In this document: positions 50,756-58,699 of the stretch, one piece after another
How the letters are laid out: the number at the start of each line of letters is the position of its first letter
How positions within the stretch are numbered: position 1 is the first letter of the stretch
Assembly (NCBI RefSeq): GCF_026967925.1
Contig: NZ_JAPVBI010000003.1
Coordinates: 685,070 to 749,069, forward strand
Length of the DNA stretch: 64,000 bases
Direction of reading: 5' to 3'
Source of the DNA: Modestobacter sp. VKM Ac-2985
Lineage (GTDB): Bacteria > Actinomycetota > Actinomycetes > Mycobacteriales > Geodermatophilaceae
Notes under the pieces: model-generated
The model's database searches: none
Told to the model about the DNA's origin: nothing
Seen by the model: the letters and a program-made list of their open reading frames with translations, nothing else
Made by a program: the position numbers and the translations under genes

Positions 50756-51877
50756 TCAGGCCGGATCGTTCTCCGTTCGCGGCAGCAGCTCGAACGTCGC
50801 CGGCCCCGTCAGGACCCCGTTCACCTGCAACGCGATCGCATGGGCGCCCGGGTGGTAGCGGCGGGTGGTGATCTCCCGGAAGGAGTGCTCCCGGTGGATC
50901 TCCAGCTCCTCCCCCGCAGCCAGGGTCCGGCTGGTGAGCTTGAAGGTCTTCGCGCTCGTCCCACCGCCGGCCTTCCGGTGGTGGACGACGTAGTCGATGG
51001 CGAGCCGGGCACTCTCGGCACCGACGTTGCAGAGCACGGCGCGGAAACGGACGCTGCCGCCCCACGGGACCTCGTCCTCGAGGACGTGCGGGCCGTCGAC
51101 GTCCACCGACGCCGGCGTGAAGCCGAGGAGGCCGAGCGCCCCGGGGTGCCCCCGTTTCACCAGGGTCCGCAGGCCGTGTCGCACGAGGGCAGGTGTCGTG
51201 GGCGCCGCGTCGCCGAGCCAGCGGCCCGCGGTGTCGATGACCAGGTCCGGTTCGTCGCGGCTGAGGTCGTTCAGGTGGTTGGCGACTGAACGGCGCACGT
51301 AGTCGCTCTCGTCCCGGTACAGCGCATCGAGGATCGGCACGGTGATCCCGGGGCGGTGGAGCAGCTCCGGGACACGCGTGGACCAGGGCAGGTAGGGCCG
51401 GGTGCCCTCGCTGGCCAGCCGCCGCACGTGGTCGTCGGGAGAGCTCGTCCACCTCCGGACGCTCTCGAGTGCCAGGTCGAGGTCCTGGCGGAGGAGCGGA
51501 CGCACCGCGAACTCCGAGGTCAGTCTCCCGGTGAGCTCGGCGAGGATCGCCATGGCGTCCAGGAATGCCTCCTCGGTGCCCTGCTGGACGGCCCGACTGG
51601 CGACCGCGGTCGTGACCGGCCAGATCAGCCACCCGCCGAACGCGGGATCAGCATCCGCAGCCGCCCGGACGACGTCCGCCAGGGCGCGATGGTCACCGGG
51701 GACGTCGGCGAGGAGGGCGTCGCGCAGCAGGTCGGCCCGCTCCCGCACGGTCAGCCCGTCGAGCGCGCCGGCGACGTGCGGGAGCGCGCGCAGTGTCCGC
51801 CCGGGAGCCGCGGCCTGGATCGAGTGGAAGAGCGTGGTGGCGACCTGCGGGCCGATGAGCTCCTCAGCGAAGGGCAT
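50756..51877 (-). CDS. DNA alkylation repair protein, AlkC-like (HEAT-like repeats plus C-terminal Ig-like domain)
   Basis: 373 residues. The N-terminal 240 residues are helical with HEAT-like repeats: L-L-R-D-A-L-L-A-D, W-P-V-T-T-A-V near 85, S-E-G-T-R-P-Y-L-P-W near 158 and Y-V-R-R-S-V-A-N-H-L-N-D-L near 193-205 are typical of the AlkC/AlkD superfamily. The C-terminal 115 residues are beta-rich (G-G-S-V-R-F-R-A-V-L-C-N), matching the Ig-like domain of AlkC-type glycosylases. It should excise alkylated (3-methyl) bases. Regulation is unclear; it lies alone between a gene fragment and a divergent hydrolase. Confidence 0.82.
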   Translation of the reverse strand: MPFAEELIGPQVATTLFHSIQAAAPGRTLRALPHVAGALDGLTVRERADLLRDALLADVPGDHRALADVVRAAADADPAFGGWLIWPVTTAVASRAVQQGTEEAFLDAMAILAELTGRLTSEFAVRPLLRQDLDLALESVRRWTSSPDDHVRRLASEGTRPYLPWSTRVPELLHRPGITVPILDALYRDESDYVRRSVANHLNDLSRDEPDLVIDTAGRWLGDAAPTTPALVRHGLRTLVKRGHPGALGLLGFTPASVDVDGPHVLEDEVPWGGSVRFRAVLCNVGAESARLAIDYVVHHRKAGGGTSAKTFKLTSRTLAAGEELEIHREHSFREITTRRYHPGAHAIALQVNGVLTGPATFELLPRTENDPA

Positions 51878-52042
51878 GCCTCCATGATCAGCGCCCCTGA
51901 CGGCCTCGTGGCCGGGCGCGCTGCCCTAGGAGCACTGCACCCTGGGCCGGACGCGGAGCAACGCCCACAGTCGGCCGTGCCATCCGGCACACCGAGCCTG
52001 CTCATCCGCTCCGGGCCAGCAGGCCACCACGAGGAGACCGAC

Positions 52043-53008
52043 ATGTCGGGCACCGAGCACACCGTCGAAGAACAGTCCCCAGACGCCATGCGCAACGCAG
52101 CCGGCCCCCCGCGGCGACGCCCCCGCCTCGATCGCCGTCATCGTCGCCCGACGGTGACGGACCTCCTGCACGCCGTCCCCCGTGGCCGTCGTCGGAGCGC
52201 CACCGGGGCGGCGGGAGTCATCGCCGCGCTCGTCGCCATCCTCGGGCTCGCTGCCCCCGCCAGTGCGGGTGGCGGCCATGACGGCCGCGACAAGCCGACG
52301 GTCGTCATCGTCCACGGCGCCTGGACGGACGCAGGGTCCTTCAGCGACGTCCAGCAGCAGCTGCAGCAGCGCGGCTACACCGTGCTCGACTTCGCCAACC
52401 CGCTCCGGTCGCTCAGCGGCGACAGCGCAGGGCTGGCCTCGTTCCTGCAGAACCGGACGAGCGGCCCGGTGGTCCTCGTCGGCCACTCCTACGGCGGCGC
52501 AGTGATCACCGAGGCCGCCACCAGTGACCCCGACGTCCGCGCCCTCGTCTACGTCGACGCCTTCGTGCCGGAGAAGGGCGAGAGCCTGCTGGCGCTGCTC
52601 TCCAGTGCCGGCCCCGTCGACCCGTCGGCCCTGTTCGACATGGTGCCCTACCCCGGAGCGCCGGAGGGTGACGTGGACCTGTACCTGAAGGAGGCTGCCT
52701 TCCACGCCACGTTCGCCAACGGCCTCCCGCGCAAGGAGCGGGCCGACCTCTACGCCCGGCAGCGCCCCATCACGTTCGGTGCCGTGAACGAGGCCACGGC
52801 GAACGAGCCCGCGTGGACGTCGCTGCCCTCCTGGTACGTCGCGGGGACCGAGGACGGCTCCATCCCGCTGGCGCTGCAGGAGCGCATGGCCTCCCGCGCC
52901 GGCGCGGAGCTCACCACGGTGAAGGCCGGGCACCTCGCGATGACCCGCTCCCCTGCCGCGGTCGCGAAGGTGATCGAGCAGGCCGCCACCGCCGCGGCCC
53001 ACTCCTGA
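52043..53008 (+). CDS. Secreted alpha/beta-fold hydrolase (paralogue 4)
   Basis: 321 residues from ATG 52043 after GAGGAGACC. A long, Arg-rich lead (about 50 residues) precedes a hydrophobic segment ending A-P-A-S-A-G, consistent with a twin-arginine or long signal peptide (R-R-R near 27-29, 52-54). V-V-I-V-H-G-A-W-T-D-A-G-S near 90, V-V-L-V-G-H-S-Y-G-G-A near 145 (Ser), D-A-F-V-P near 175, and G-H-L-A-M-T near 305 (His). It is homologous to the three hydrolases at 40-42.7 kb, nearest to 40116 by shared blocks. Confidence 0.86.
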   Translation: MSGTEHTVEEQSPDAMRNAAGPPRRRPRLDRRHRRPTVTDLLHAVPRGRRRSATGAAGVIAALVAILGLAAPASAGGGHDGRDKPTVVIVHGAWTDAGSFSDVQQQLQQRGYTVLDFANPLRSLSGDSAGLASFLQNRTSGPVVLVGHSYGGAVITEAATSDPDVRALVYVDAFVPEKGESLLALLSSAGPVDPSALFDMVPYPGAPEGDVDLYLKEAAFHATFANGLPRKERADLYARQRPITFGAVNEATANEPAWTSLPSWYVAGTEDGSIPLALQERMASRAGAELTTVKAGHLAMTRSPAAVAKVIEQAATAAAHS

Positions 53009-53018
53009 GTCGACGTCG

Positions 53019-53063
53019 CCGCAGGACGGGGAGCCGGTAGTGCATCGGCTCCCTGCCCTGCGG
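53019..53063 (+). terminator. Hairpin after the 52043 hydrolase
   Basis: Arms 53019-53036 and 53046-53063 pair at 16 of 18 positions around a 9-nt loop, starting 11 bp after the stop at 53008. The 3' end has no T-tract. Confidence 0.65.
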
Positions 53064-53129
53064 CGGCGCTCGCCCCATCACCGATCCCACCCAGCACCCG
53101 AGGAACAGCACCCGAGGAACGAGGAAGCC

Positions 53130-53711
53130 ATGCCAGCCAACCGCCGCACACATCATCTCCACGCCGCCGACGAGCCCGAGTTCGCGCGCACCCCGGCCGT
53201 CCACCACGTCTCCATCGGCGGCTCCGGCTCCCCGGGGACCGACGAGTTCTACCGCAAGAAGGCCGCCGTCGCCGAGATCGCCCGAGCCCTCGACGCGGGC
53301 GGCTCCGACCCGGTGGTGGAGATCCAGTACTGGTACCCGGCAGGGTCGACGCCTGTGGAGATCGCCGACTTCTACAGCGTCAACCCCGTCCCCTCACTGC
53401 GGTACCGGGTGCTGGCGCTCGTCCCTGTCAGCACGACAGCGGACGACCTGGCCACCGCGCGTGCTCACGCGGCGACCACTGCTGAGACGGACGAGGTGGA
53501 GCTGTTCTCGCTGCCGGAGCAGGACGTCGTGCAGGTGATGCACCACGGGCCCTTCGCCGATGAGTTCGGGACGCTCGCCCGGCTCGGCGAGTTCGCCCGG
53601 GGTCTCGGCCTGCACCGCAACGGGCCGCACCACGAGCTGCACCTGGACGGCTTCACCCGGGAGACCTCCCAGCACGCCCTCCGCACGATCCTCCGGGACC
53701 CCGTGGCGTAG
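53130..53711 (+). CDS. GyrI-like small-molecule-binding protein
   Basis: 193 residues from ATG 53130 after GAGGAA. The C-terminal two-thirds shows the SHS2-type GyrI/BmrR effector pattern, with V-E-I-Q-Y-W-Y-P near 50, V-M-H-H-G-P-F-A-D-E-F near 138-148 and H-H-E-L-H-L-D-G near 172. Stand-alone members bind or hydrolyse small ligands, and some act in gyrase protection. It may help detoxify a compound. It directly follows the hydrolase gene, separated by a hairpin. Confidence 0.72.
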   Translation: MPANRRTHHLHAADEPEFARTPAVHHVSIGGSGSPGTDEFYRKKAAVAEIARALDAGGSDPVVEIQYWYPAGSTPVEIADFYSVNPVPSLRYRVLALVPVSTTADDLATARAHAATTAETDEVELFSLPEQDVVQVMHHGPFADEFGTLARLGEFARGLGLHRNGPHHELHLDGFTRETSQHALRTILRDPVA

Positions 53712-53728
53712 GTCCAGGCGGCCGGAGG

Positions 53729-54091
53729 TCAGGTCTGAGCGGTGGGTCCGCCGGCCGAGGGAGCGAGGCCCTGCTCGATCTCGTCCATCGTGTCCGCGAA
53801 GGCAGTGGAGATGTCGATGCCGAGGCGCTCGGCGATGACGATCACCCACCACAGCGACTCGGACAGCTTGTGGGCCAGCTGCGCGTCGACGTCACCGTCG
53901 GTCTCCCAGGTCCCGTCGTGGGCGAGGATGAGCCGACCGACGGTGCCGACGTCGTTGCTGAAGCCCAGCATGAGCTCCTGCAGCGTCCACACCTGGCCGT
54001 TCAGCCGACGCTCGATGGCCTCGTACAGGGCTCGGACCTCCATCGCCCGCCGACGTGCTGACTCCAGGTCGACCTGCTCTGGGTGGGTCAC
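53729..54091 (-). CDS. MazG-like nucleotide pyrophosphohydrolase domain protein
   Basis: 120 residues from GTG 54091 (AGGAG upstream), overlapping the MmyB gene stop as GTGA. It is all helical: Q-E-L-M-L-G-F-S-N-D-V-G-T-V-G-R-L near 40-56 and H-K-L-S-E-S-L-W-W-V-I-V-I-A-E-R-L near 76-92 resemble the MazG family, which uses acidic residues (E-E-x-x-E and E-x-x-D) to hydrolyse NTPs. The acidic pattern is incomplete here, so activity is uncertain. It is the last gene of a three-gene operon with MmyB and SnoaL-like genes. Confidence 0.66.
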   Translation of the reverse strand: MTHPEQVDLESARRRAMEVRALYEAIERRLNGQVWTLQELMLGFSNDVGTVGRLILAHDGTWETDGDVDAQLAHKLSESLWWVIVIAERLGIDISTAFADTMDEIEQGLAPSAGGPTAQT

Positions 54092-54987
54092 GAGAACTCC
54101 TGTGTCGGAGAGGTGCGGGGAGCACCGGGCTGGTGGAGACCTGGTGAGCCCTCCCGCTGAGTCGCCTCGATCGTGCCGAGGAGGGCCAGGGCGTCCTCGC
54201 TGGGACTGCCTGGTGCTGCGCTGGCCACGGTCAACTGCAGCCCCGGGGACTCGCGTACGTCGAAGGTCTGATAAGCGAGCTCGAGCTCGCCGACGGCGGG
54301 ATGACGGATGTGCATGTGCACCGTCGTGAGTCCGGCGACCTCGTGGTCGTCCCACATGGCAGCGAAGTCCGGGCTGCGGACGTAGAGGCGGCGCACGAGG
54401 GCGGCGACCTCGGGATGGGGCGGTGAGAAGCCCGCGGCGAGGCGGATGCCGCTGACCGCGGCGTGCGCGGCGTCGTCCCAGTGCACGAAGTACGTCCGCG
54501 CGGTCGGGTCGAGGAACATGTACTGCAGCACGTGGCCGTCCTGGTTGGCGGGAGCGATCAGCCCGGTCGCGATGTCGTTGGCTGCGAGCACCCTGAAGGC
54601 GGGGTTCACCACGTAGGCCGCGGCCTTCGGGAACGAGTTCATCAGCTGCCGCAGGTGCGGGCTCGGCTGCTCGTCGGTGACCCGGGTCGTCGGGGCGAGC
54701 CTCGCCAGGCGGAAGGCGTGGTCCCGGGCGTCCGCGCCGAGCTGCAACGCGCGTGCAACCGCCTCCAGGAGCTGTGGGGACGGGGTGCGCTCGCGACCTT
54801 GCTCAAGACGGGCGTAGTAGTCGGAGCTCACGCCGGCCAGCACGGCGACCTCTTCACGTCGCAGGCCCAAGACGCGTCGGCTGCCGATGCTGCGCAGCCC
54901 GGCGGACTCAGGGGTGAGCCGCGCCCGGTGGGCTCGGAGGAAGTCCCCGAGCTCGTTGCCTCTCCCGCAGGGCTGCGTACCGGGCAC
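54088..54987 (-). CDS. MmyB-type HTH regulator
   Basis: 299 residues from GTG 54987, which has GGAG 7 nt upstream and starts 2 bp after the preceding stop. HTH: R-R-V-L-G-L-R-R-E-E-V-A-V-L-A-G-V-S-S-D-Y-Y-A-R-L-E-Q-G-R near 34-62. MmyB domain: N-P-A-F-R-V-L-A-A-N-D near 128, M-F-L-D-P-T-A-R near 158, H-P-A-V-G-E-L-E-L-A near 240. It is the middle gene of the SnoaL - MmyB - MazG operon, an unusual context for this regulator, since the others face SDRs. Confidence 0.85.
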   Translation of the reverse strand: MPGTQPCGRGNELGDFLRAHRARLTPESAGLRSIGSRRVLGLRREEVAVLAGVSSDYYARLEQGRERTPSPQLLEAVARALQLGADARDHAFRLARLAPTTRVTDEQPSPHLRQLMNSFPKAAAYVVNPAFRVLAANDIATGLIAPANQDGHVLQYMFLDPTARTYFVHWDDAAHAAVSGIRLAAGFSPPHPEVAALVRRLYVRSPDFAAMWDDHEVAGLTTVHMHIRHPAVGELELAYQTFDVRESPGLQLTVASAAPGSPSEDALALLGTIEATQREGSPGLHQPGAPRTSPTQEFS

Positions 54988-54989
54988 GG

Positions 54990-55382
54990 TCAGCTCCGTT
55001 CGGTGTTCACCATCACGAACCGGCTGCAGCGGCCCGTTTCGTCGAAGGTCACGGTCCACAGGTTGTCGAAGTCGCCGAGCTCCGCGTACCGCCCGATCCC
55101 GGTGATGACGACGTCCCACCCGTCGATCGCGGTGACGGACCACTCGAACTCCCAGCCGCCACTCTGCCAGTCCCACCGGCTGCGCCAGCCCTCGACGATC
55201 CCGGTCCTGCCGATCCACCGGGTGTCGAACGGCGACTCGTGGTACTCGGCGTCATCGGTGAAGAGAGCCTCGATGTCACCGGGGGCGTTGCTCGTCCAGG
55301 CCGCCACGTAGCCCTCGACCCACCGGGTGATCGAAGCGGCCGTCGGGCTCCCGGGGAGTGCATCCGCGGTGGCTGGCGTCAT
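54990..55382 (-). CDS. SnoaL-like / nuclear-transport-factor-2-fold protein
   Basis: 130 residues. I-T-R-W-V-E-G-Y-V-A-A-W near 18-29, F-T-D-D-A-E-Y near 41-47 and G-R-T-G-I-V-E-G-W near 58-66 are the usual SnoaL-like (NTF2-fold) motifs; the fold makes small enzymes or ligand binders in polyketide and steroid metabolism. It is the first gene of the operon with the MmyB regulator and a MazG-like gene. A short inverted repeat (55392-55397/55415-55420) lies just upstream. Confidence 0.78.
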   Translation of the reverse strand: MTPATADALPGSPTAASITRWVEGYVAAWTSNAPGDIEALFTDDAEYHESPFDTRWIGRTGIVEGWRSRWDWQSGGWEFEWSVTAIDGWDVVITGIGRYAELGDFDNLWTVTFDETGRCSRFVMVNTERS

Positions 55383-55390
55383 GGGTGCGA

Positions 55391-55420
55391 GCCTGCCCGC
55401 AGGAGGAGATCGCAGGCAGG
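55391..55420. promoter_or_regulatory. Inverted repeat CCTGCC-17-GGCAGG before the SnoaL operon
   Basis: Arms CCTGCC (55392-55397) and GGCAGG (55415-55420), plus GCCTGC/GCAGGC one base off, lie just upstream of the operon start at 55382. This is a candidate operator for the MmyB regulator in the operon; it overlaps the promoter region. Confidence 0.3.
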
Positions 55421-55544
55421 GTGCAACGCTCCCAGGTTGTCGCGGCCTTCACCGGCGAGCGCGACGCGAGCAGTCACGAGAGTGATCGACGGGTCCTGCC
55501 CCATCGCTCACCCTGGACGGCGCACCCGCCCATGACCGATCCAG

Positions 55545-55590
55545 CGACGTCTCCTCGGCCGGCGTGAACTTCGCCGACACCCACCACCGG
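55545..55590 (+). pseudogene. Internal fragment of a quinone oxidoreductase gene
   Basis: 46 bp match the fragment at 50566-50611 at 44 positions and encode D-V-S-S-A-G-V-N-F-A-D-T-H-H-R, followed by L-S-R-N and a stop at 55602. The L-S-x-N-stop tail is shared with the fragment ending at 59803. No start codon or upstream part of the gene is present. The rest of the roughly 550-bp gap 55383-55936 shows no gene; weak likeness to the same gene start near 55876 is unconvincing. Confidence 0.75.
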
Positions 55591-55936
55591 CTGTCTCGCA
55601 ACTGACCTGAACCACCCCGCCTGCGCGGTGCAGCCCGCGCGCATCCGCCATCCAAGGGCGCGGCCCCTGGCGCTTCCCGAGGCATGACCCGGCGCCACGG
55701 AGGCATCGGGCGGCGACCGCGCGGCCCGCTGTTCCGAGCACCCAGGGCCGGCACGGGGCAGGTGCGCATCCGCGTCGTCACGACGACGTGCAGGTCAGCC
55801 ATTCGTCCACCCGGAGAACGGGCCGGCCGGTGGAACGGCGCTCATCCGAGCGACCTCGGGCGGACCGACACGCACGCGCCATGCAGATCCCGCGGGAGGA
55901 GCCCCGACGAGGTGTGGGGCAGGGCAAGCTGACCCC

Positions 55937-57673
55937 GTGCAGCACATCGGGATCGACCTCGCCTGGGGGCTCAAGCAGCCCACCGGCCTCGCCGTGCTGG
56001 ATGATGCCGGCCGGCTGGTGCACGTCTGCGCGGTGCGCACCGACGAGCAGATCGAGACCGCGCTGGCCCCGTTCACCGCCGGCCCGTGCATCGTGGCGAT
56101 CGACGCCCCGCTGGTGGTCACCAACGCCACCGGGAACCGGGCCGCCGAGCGGGCGCTGAACGCCGACTTCGCGAGGTTCCAGGCCGGGACGCACCCGACG
56201 AACACCGGGAAACCCGAGTTCACCGATGGTGACACCCGGGCCGGGCGGATCGGCCGGCGCCTGCGGCTGGACCTCGATCCCCGCTCGGGCCGCGACCGCC
56301 GTGGGATCGAGGTCTACCCGCACGCGGCGACGGTGGCGCTGTTCCGGCTGGGCCGCACGCTGAAGTACAAGAACAAGCCGGGCCGGGTGCTCGAGCAGAT
56401 GCGCGCGGAGCTGCTGCTGCTCATCGACCTGCTGGGCGCGGTGGTCGAGCTCGACCTCGGCGCACCGTTCGCCGGGCTGCGCCAGCAGGTGCAGGCCGCC
56501 ACCCGCAAGAGCGAGCTGCGGGTGGCGGAGGACCAGGTCGACGCCGTGGTGTGCGCCTACGTGGGATGGATCGCCGTCCGGCGCCCGGACGAGGTGACCA
56601 CCTACGGCGACGCGGCCGGCGGCGCCATCGTGACCCCGACCCTGCCGCCGGACCTACAGCCCGGCCCCCGGGTCGCCGCACCCGCGGCCGACCCGGTGCA
56701 GGAGGCCATCCAGGCGTACGCCGACGGCCGGCCCGAGACCCTGGTCGCCGGAGCGCAGGCGCTCGCACTCGTCACCGGGGTGCTCGACGACGCGGGGATC
56801 AACTACCTGTCGGTGACCGGGCGGACCAAGACCATCGCCTCGTTCGCGGAGAAGGCGGCCCGCACGGTCGACGGCGTGCTCGCCTACCCGAATCCGGCGC
56901 GGGAGATCACCGACCAGATCGGCGTGCGGGTGATCACCTACGTGCAGAGCGACGTGGAGGCGGTCGCCGAGCTGCTGGCCGCGCAGGTGCGGGTGATCGA
57001 CGACCGCGACATGGGGCGGCGGACCGCGCAGCAGGGCCGGTTCGGTTACTCCAGCCGGCACCTGCTGATCGGCGTGGACCCGGGCCGGGCGCCCGAGCTG
57101 CCGGAGCTGGTCGGGCGCGTGGTGCAGGTGCAGGTGCGCACGGTGCTGCAGCACGCGTGGGCTGAGTTCGAGCACGACATCCGCTACAAGGGCACGGTGC
57201 CGGCCGAGCACGCCTCCGAGTTCGACCGCCGGTTCACCCTGGCCGCCGGGCTGCTGGAGCTGGCCGACCAGGAGTTCACCGCGATCCGCGAGCGCCTCCG
57301 GGCACCGGTTCCCGCCGACGAGGCCGACGACACCGACCCCGACGACCCCCGGATCGCGCCCCGCGAGCTGGCTGCGTTCCTGGCCGGGCAGTACGCCGAC
57401 GCCGGCTGGTCGCGTCCGGACCACTACACCTGGATCTCCGGCCTGCTGCTGGAGCTGGGCGTGACCAGCCTGGTGGAGCTGGGTGAGGTGCTGCGCGGCG
57501 CCGACGACAGCGGCATCCCCGCCCGGATGGACTACCGCTATCCCCCGGGTGCCGTGCGCCGGCTGGACGACACGCTGTTGGCCGGCTTCGGGCAGCGGTA
57601 CGTGGAGCTGCACGGCAATGCCGACCGGCGGGCCGCGCTGACCACCCGGCTGCAGCGGCTCACCGGCGGCTGA
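55937..57673 (+). CDS. DUF429 (predicted RNase H-like nuclease) fused to RelA/SpoT nucleotidyltransferase domain
   Basis: 578 residues from GTG 55937; a weak AGGG lies 11-14 nt upstream. Residues 1-225 are DUF429: G-I-D-L-A-W near 5-10, I-V-A-I-D-A-P near 52-58 and E-D-Q-V-D-A-V-V-C-A near 198-207 supply three acidic residues at the expected RNase H-fold positions (Asp6, Asp56, Asp202). Residues 255-455 are a RelA/SpoT synthetase domain: G-R-T-K-T near 295, D-Q-I-G-V-R-V-I near 326, G-Y-S-S-R-H near 370, Q-V-Q-V-R-T near 397 and H-A-W-A-E-F-E-H-D near 406. The last 120 residues are an uncharacterised helical tail. (p)ppGpp-like synthesis is possible, but Gln397 replaces the expected catalytic Glu. 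Confidence 0.82.
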   Translation: MQHIGIDLAWGLKQPTGLAVLDDAGRLVHVCAVRTDEQIETALAPFTAGPCIVAIDAPLVVTNATGNRAAERALNADFARFQAGTHPTNTGKPEFTDGDTRAGRIGRRLRLDLDPRSGRDRRGIEVYPHAATVALFRLGRTLKYKNKPGRVLEQMRAELLLLIDLLGAVVELDLGAPFAGLRQQVQAATRKSELRVAEDQVDAVVCAYVGWIAVRRPDEVTTYGDAAGGAIVTPTLPPDLQPGPRVAAPAADPVQEAIQAYADGRPETLVAGAQALALVTGVLDDAGINYLSVTGRTKTIASFAEKAARTVDGVLAYPNPAREITDQIGVRVITYVQSDVEAVAELLAAQVRVIDDRDMGRRTAQQGRFGYSSRHLLIGVDPGRAPELPELVGRVVQVQVRTVLQHAWAEFEHDIRYKGTVPAEHASEFDRRFTLAAGLLELADQEFTAIRERLRAPVPADEADDTDPDDPRIAPRELAAFLAGQYADAGWSRPDHYTWISGLLLELGVTSLVELGEVLRGADDSGIPARMDYRYPPGAVRRLDDTLLAGFGQRYVELHGNADRRAALTTRLQRLTGG

Positions 57674-57704
57674 CCGACGGCCGGCTGTACCCGGAGGGCC
57701 GGGG

Positions 57705-58559
57705 TCAGCCGATCGGGAAGCGGTCGGTGCCGAGGACGGCGAGCAAGGCCAGCTTCTCGGCGTCCTCGGTGCCCGGGGTCGCGGTGAAGACGAGCAGAGA
57801 CTGCCCTTGGTCGGGGTCCAGCAAGGTCTGGCAGTGCAGGTCGAGTCGGCCCAGTTGCGGGTGCACGAACCGTTTGGCGTCTCTCCACCGCAGCCCGACC
57901 TCGTGCCGGTCCCAGAGCTCGGCGAACTCGGCGCTGTCCCGCCGCAACGTGGCGACCACCTGCGCCGCCCGCGAGTCCGCGCCGTCCCGGGCCGCTGCCG
58001 CCCGGAGCTGGGAGACCTGCACCCGGCCGTTGAGCTCGTGGTCGTCGAGCAGGTACCGCGCGCGCTCACCGTGGTCGGTGAACCACCGGTAGGTCGCACT
58101 GCGCGCCAGGCCGGCGTGCTGCGTCTGCTCACCGAGCAGGGCGACGGCGGCCGGGGTCTGCAGCAGCGTCTCGCCGGCCGGCCCGATCACCTGGGCAGGG
58201 GTGTCGGCGAGGCGGTCGAGCACCCGCAGCAGAGCCGGGCCCACGTGCTCGCCGCGCAGCTCCCGGGACGCCGGCCGGTGCCCGCAGAGCAGGAACAGGT
58301 GGTCGCGCTCGGCCAGGGTCAGCCGCAGGCCACGGGCCAGCGCGGCGGCCATCTGCGCCGAGGGCTGCGGGCCGTCGCCGCGCTCGAGGCGGGCAACGTA
58401 GTCCACCGACATCGCGCACAGCTCGGCGACGTCCTCGCGCCGGAGCCCCGGGGTGCGCCGGCGCACCCGCGGGACCAGCCCGACGTCCTCCGGGCTCAGT
58501 GCTTCCCTGCGCGCGCGCAGGAAGTCACCGAGCGCTGCCCGGTCCACCGACCGCCCCAT
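57705..58559 (-). CDS. MmyB-type HTH regulator
   Basis: 284 residues from ATG 58559. HTH: R-R-T-P-G-L-R-R-E-D-V-A-E-L-C-A-M-S-V-D-Y-V-A-R-L-E-R-G-D near 34-62. MmyB domain with D-H-E-L-N-G-R-V-Q-V-S near 172, F-V-H-P-Q-L-G-R-L-D-L near 235 and a P-G-T-E-D-A-E-K-L end. It is divergent from the SDR at 58700 and separated by a perfect 11-bp inverted repeat (58603-58629), the strongest operator candidate in the window. Confidence 0.87.
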   Translation of the reverse strand: MGRSVDRAALGDFLRARREALSPEDVGLVPRVRRRTPGLRREDVAELCAMSVDYVARLERGDGPQPSAQMAAALARGLRLTLAERDHLFLLCGHRPASRELRGEHVGPALLRVLDRLADTPAQVIGPAGETLLQTPAAVALLGEQTQHAGLARSATYRWFTDHGERARYLLDDHELNGRVQVSQLRAAAARDGADSRAAQVVATLRRDSAEFAELWDRHEVGLRWRDAKRFVHPQLGRLDLHCQTLLDPDQGQSLLVFTATPGTEDAEKLALLAVLGTDRFPIG

Positions 58560-58602
58560 GGTCCTCCTGCCGTCGCCCCATCGTCGCGGCCGGCAGCGTC
58601 CT

Positions 58603-58629
58603 CAGCCACTGACTGCCGGTCAGTGGCTG
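58603..58629. promoter_or_regulatory. Perfect 11-bp inverted repeat (operator for MmyB regulator)
   Basis: CAGCCACTGAC (58603-58613) and GTCAGTGGCTG (58619-58629) are exact complements around TGCCG. It lies midway between the divergent MmyB and SDR starts. Such symmetry over 22 bp is not expected by chance in so short a gap. Confidence 0.75.
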
Positions 58630-58699
58630 CGCGTGTCCTTTCTGCTGCGCCCGCGCTGCCGTGCACTGATGCCGTCGGCACGATCGAGGAGGAGTTCAG

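Noticed and set aside
53729..54091. MazG-like gene as an anti-phage or toxin system
   Set aside because: Only weak MazG features and incomplete acidic residues; the context is metabolic.
55870..55900. Similarity of CGCGCCATGCAGATCCCGCG to the start of the quinone oxidoreductase gene
   Set aside because: Too short and needs a gap; likely coincidence.
55937..57673. Assigning the fusion as a definite anti-phage toxin or as a housekeeping (p)ppGpp synthetase
   Set aside because: No neighbouring antitoxin or defence gene, and a key Glu is replaced; function is left open.
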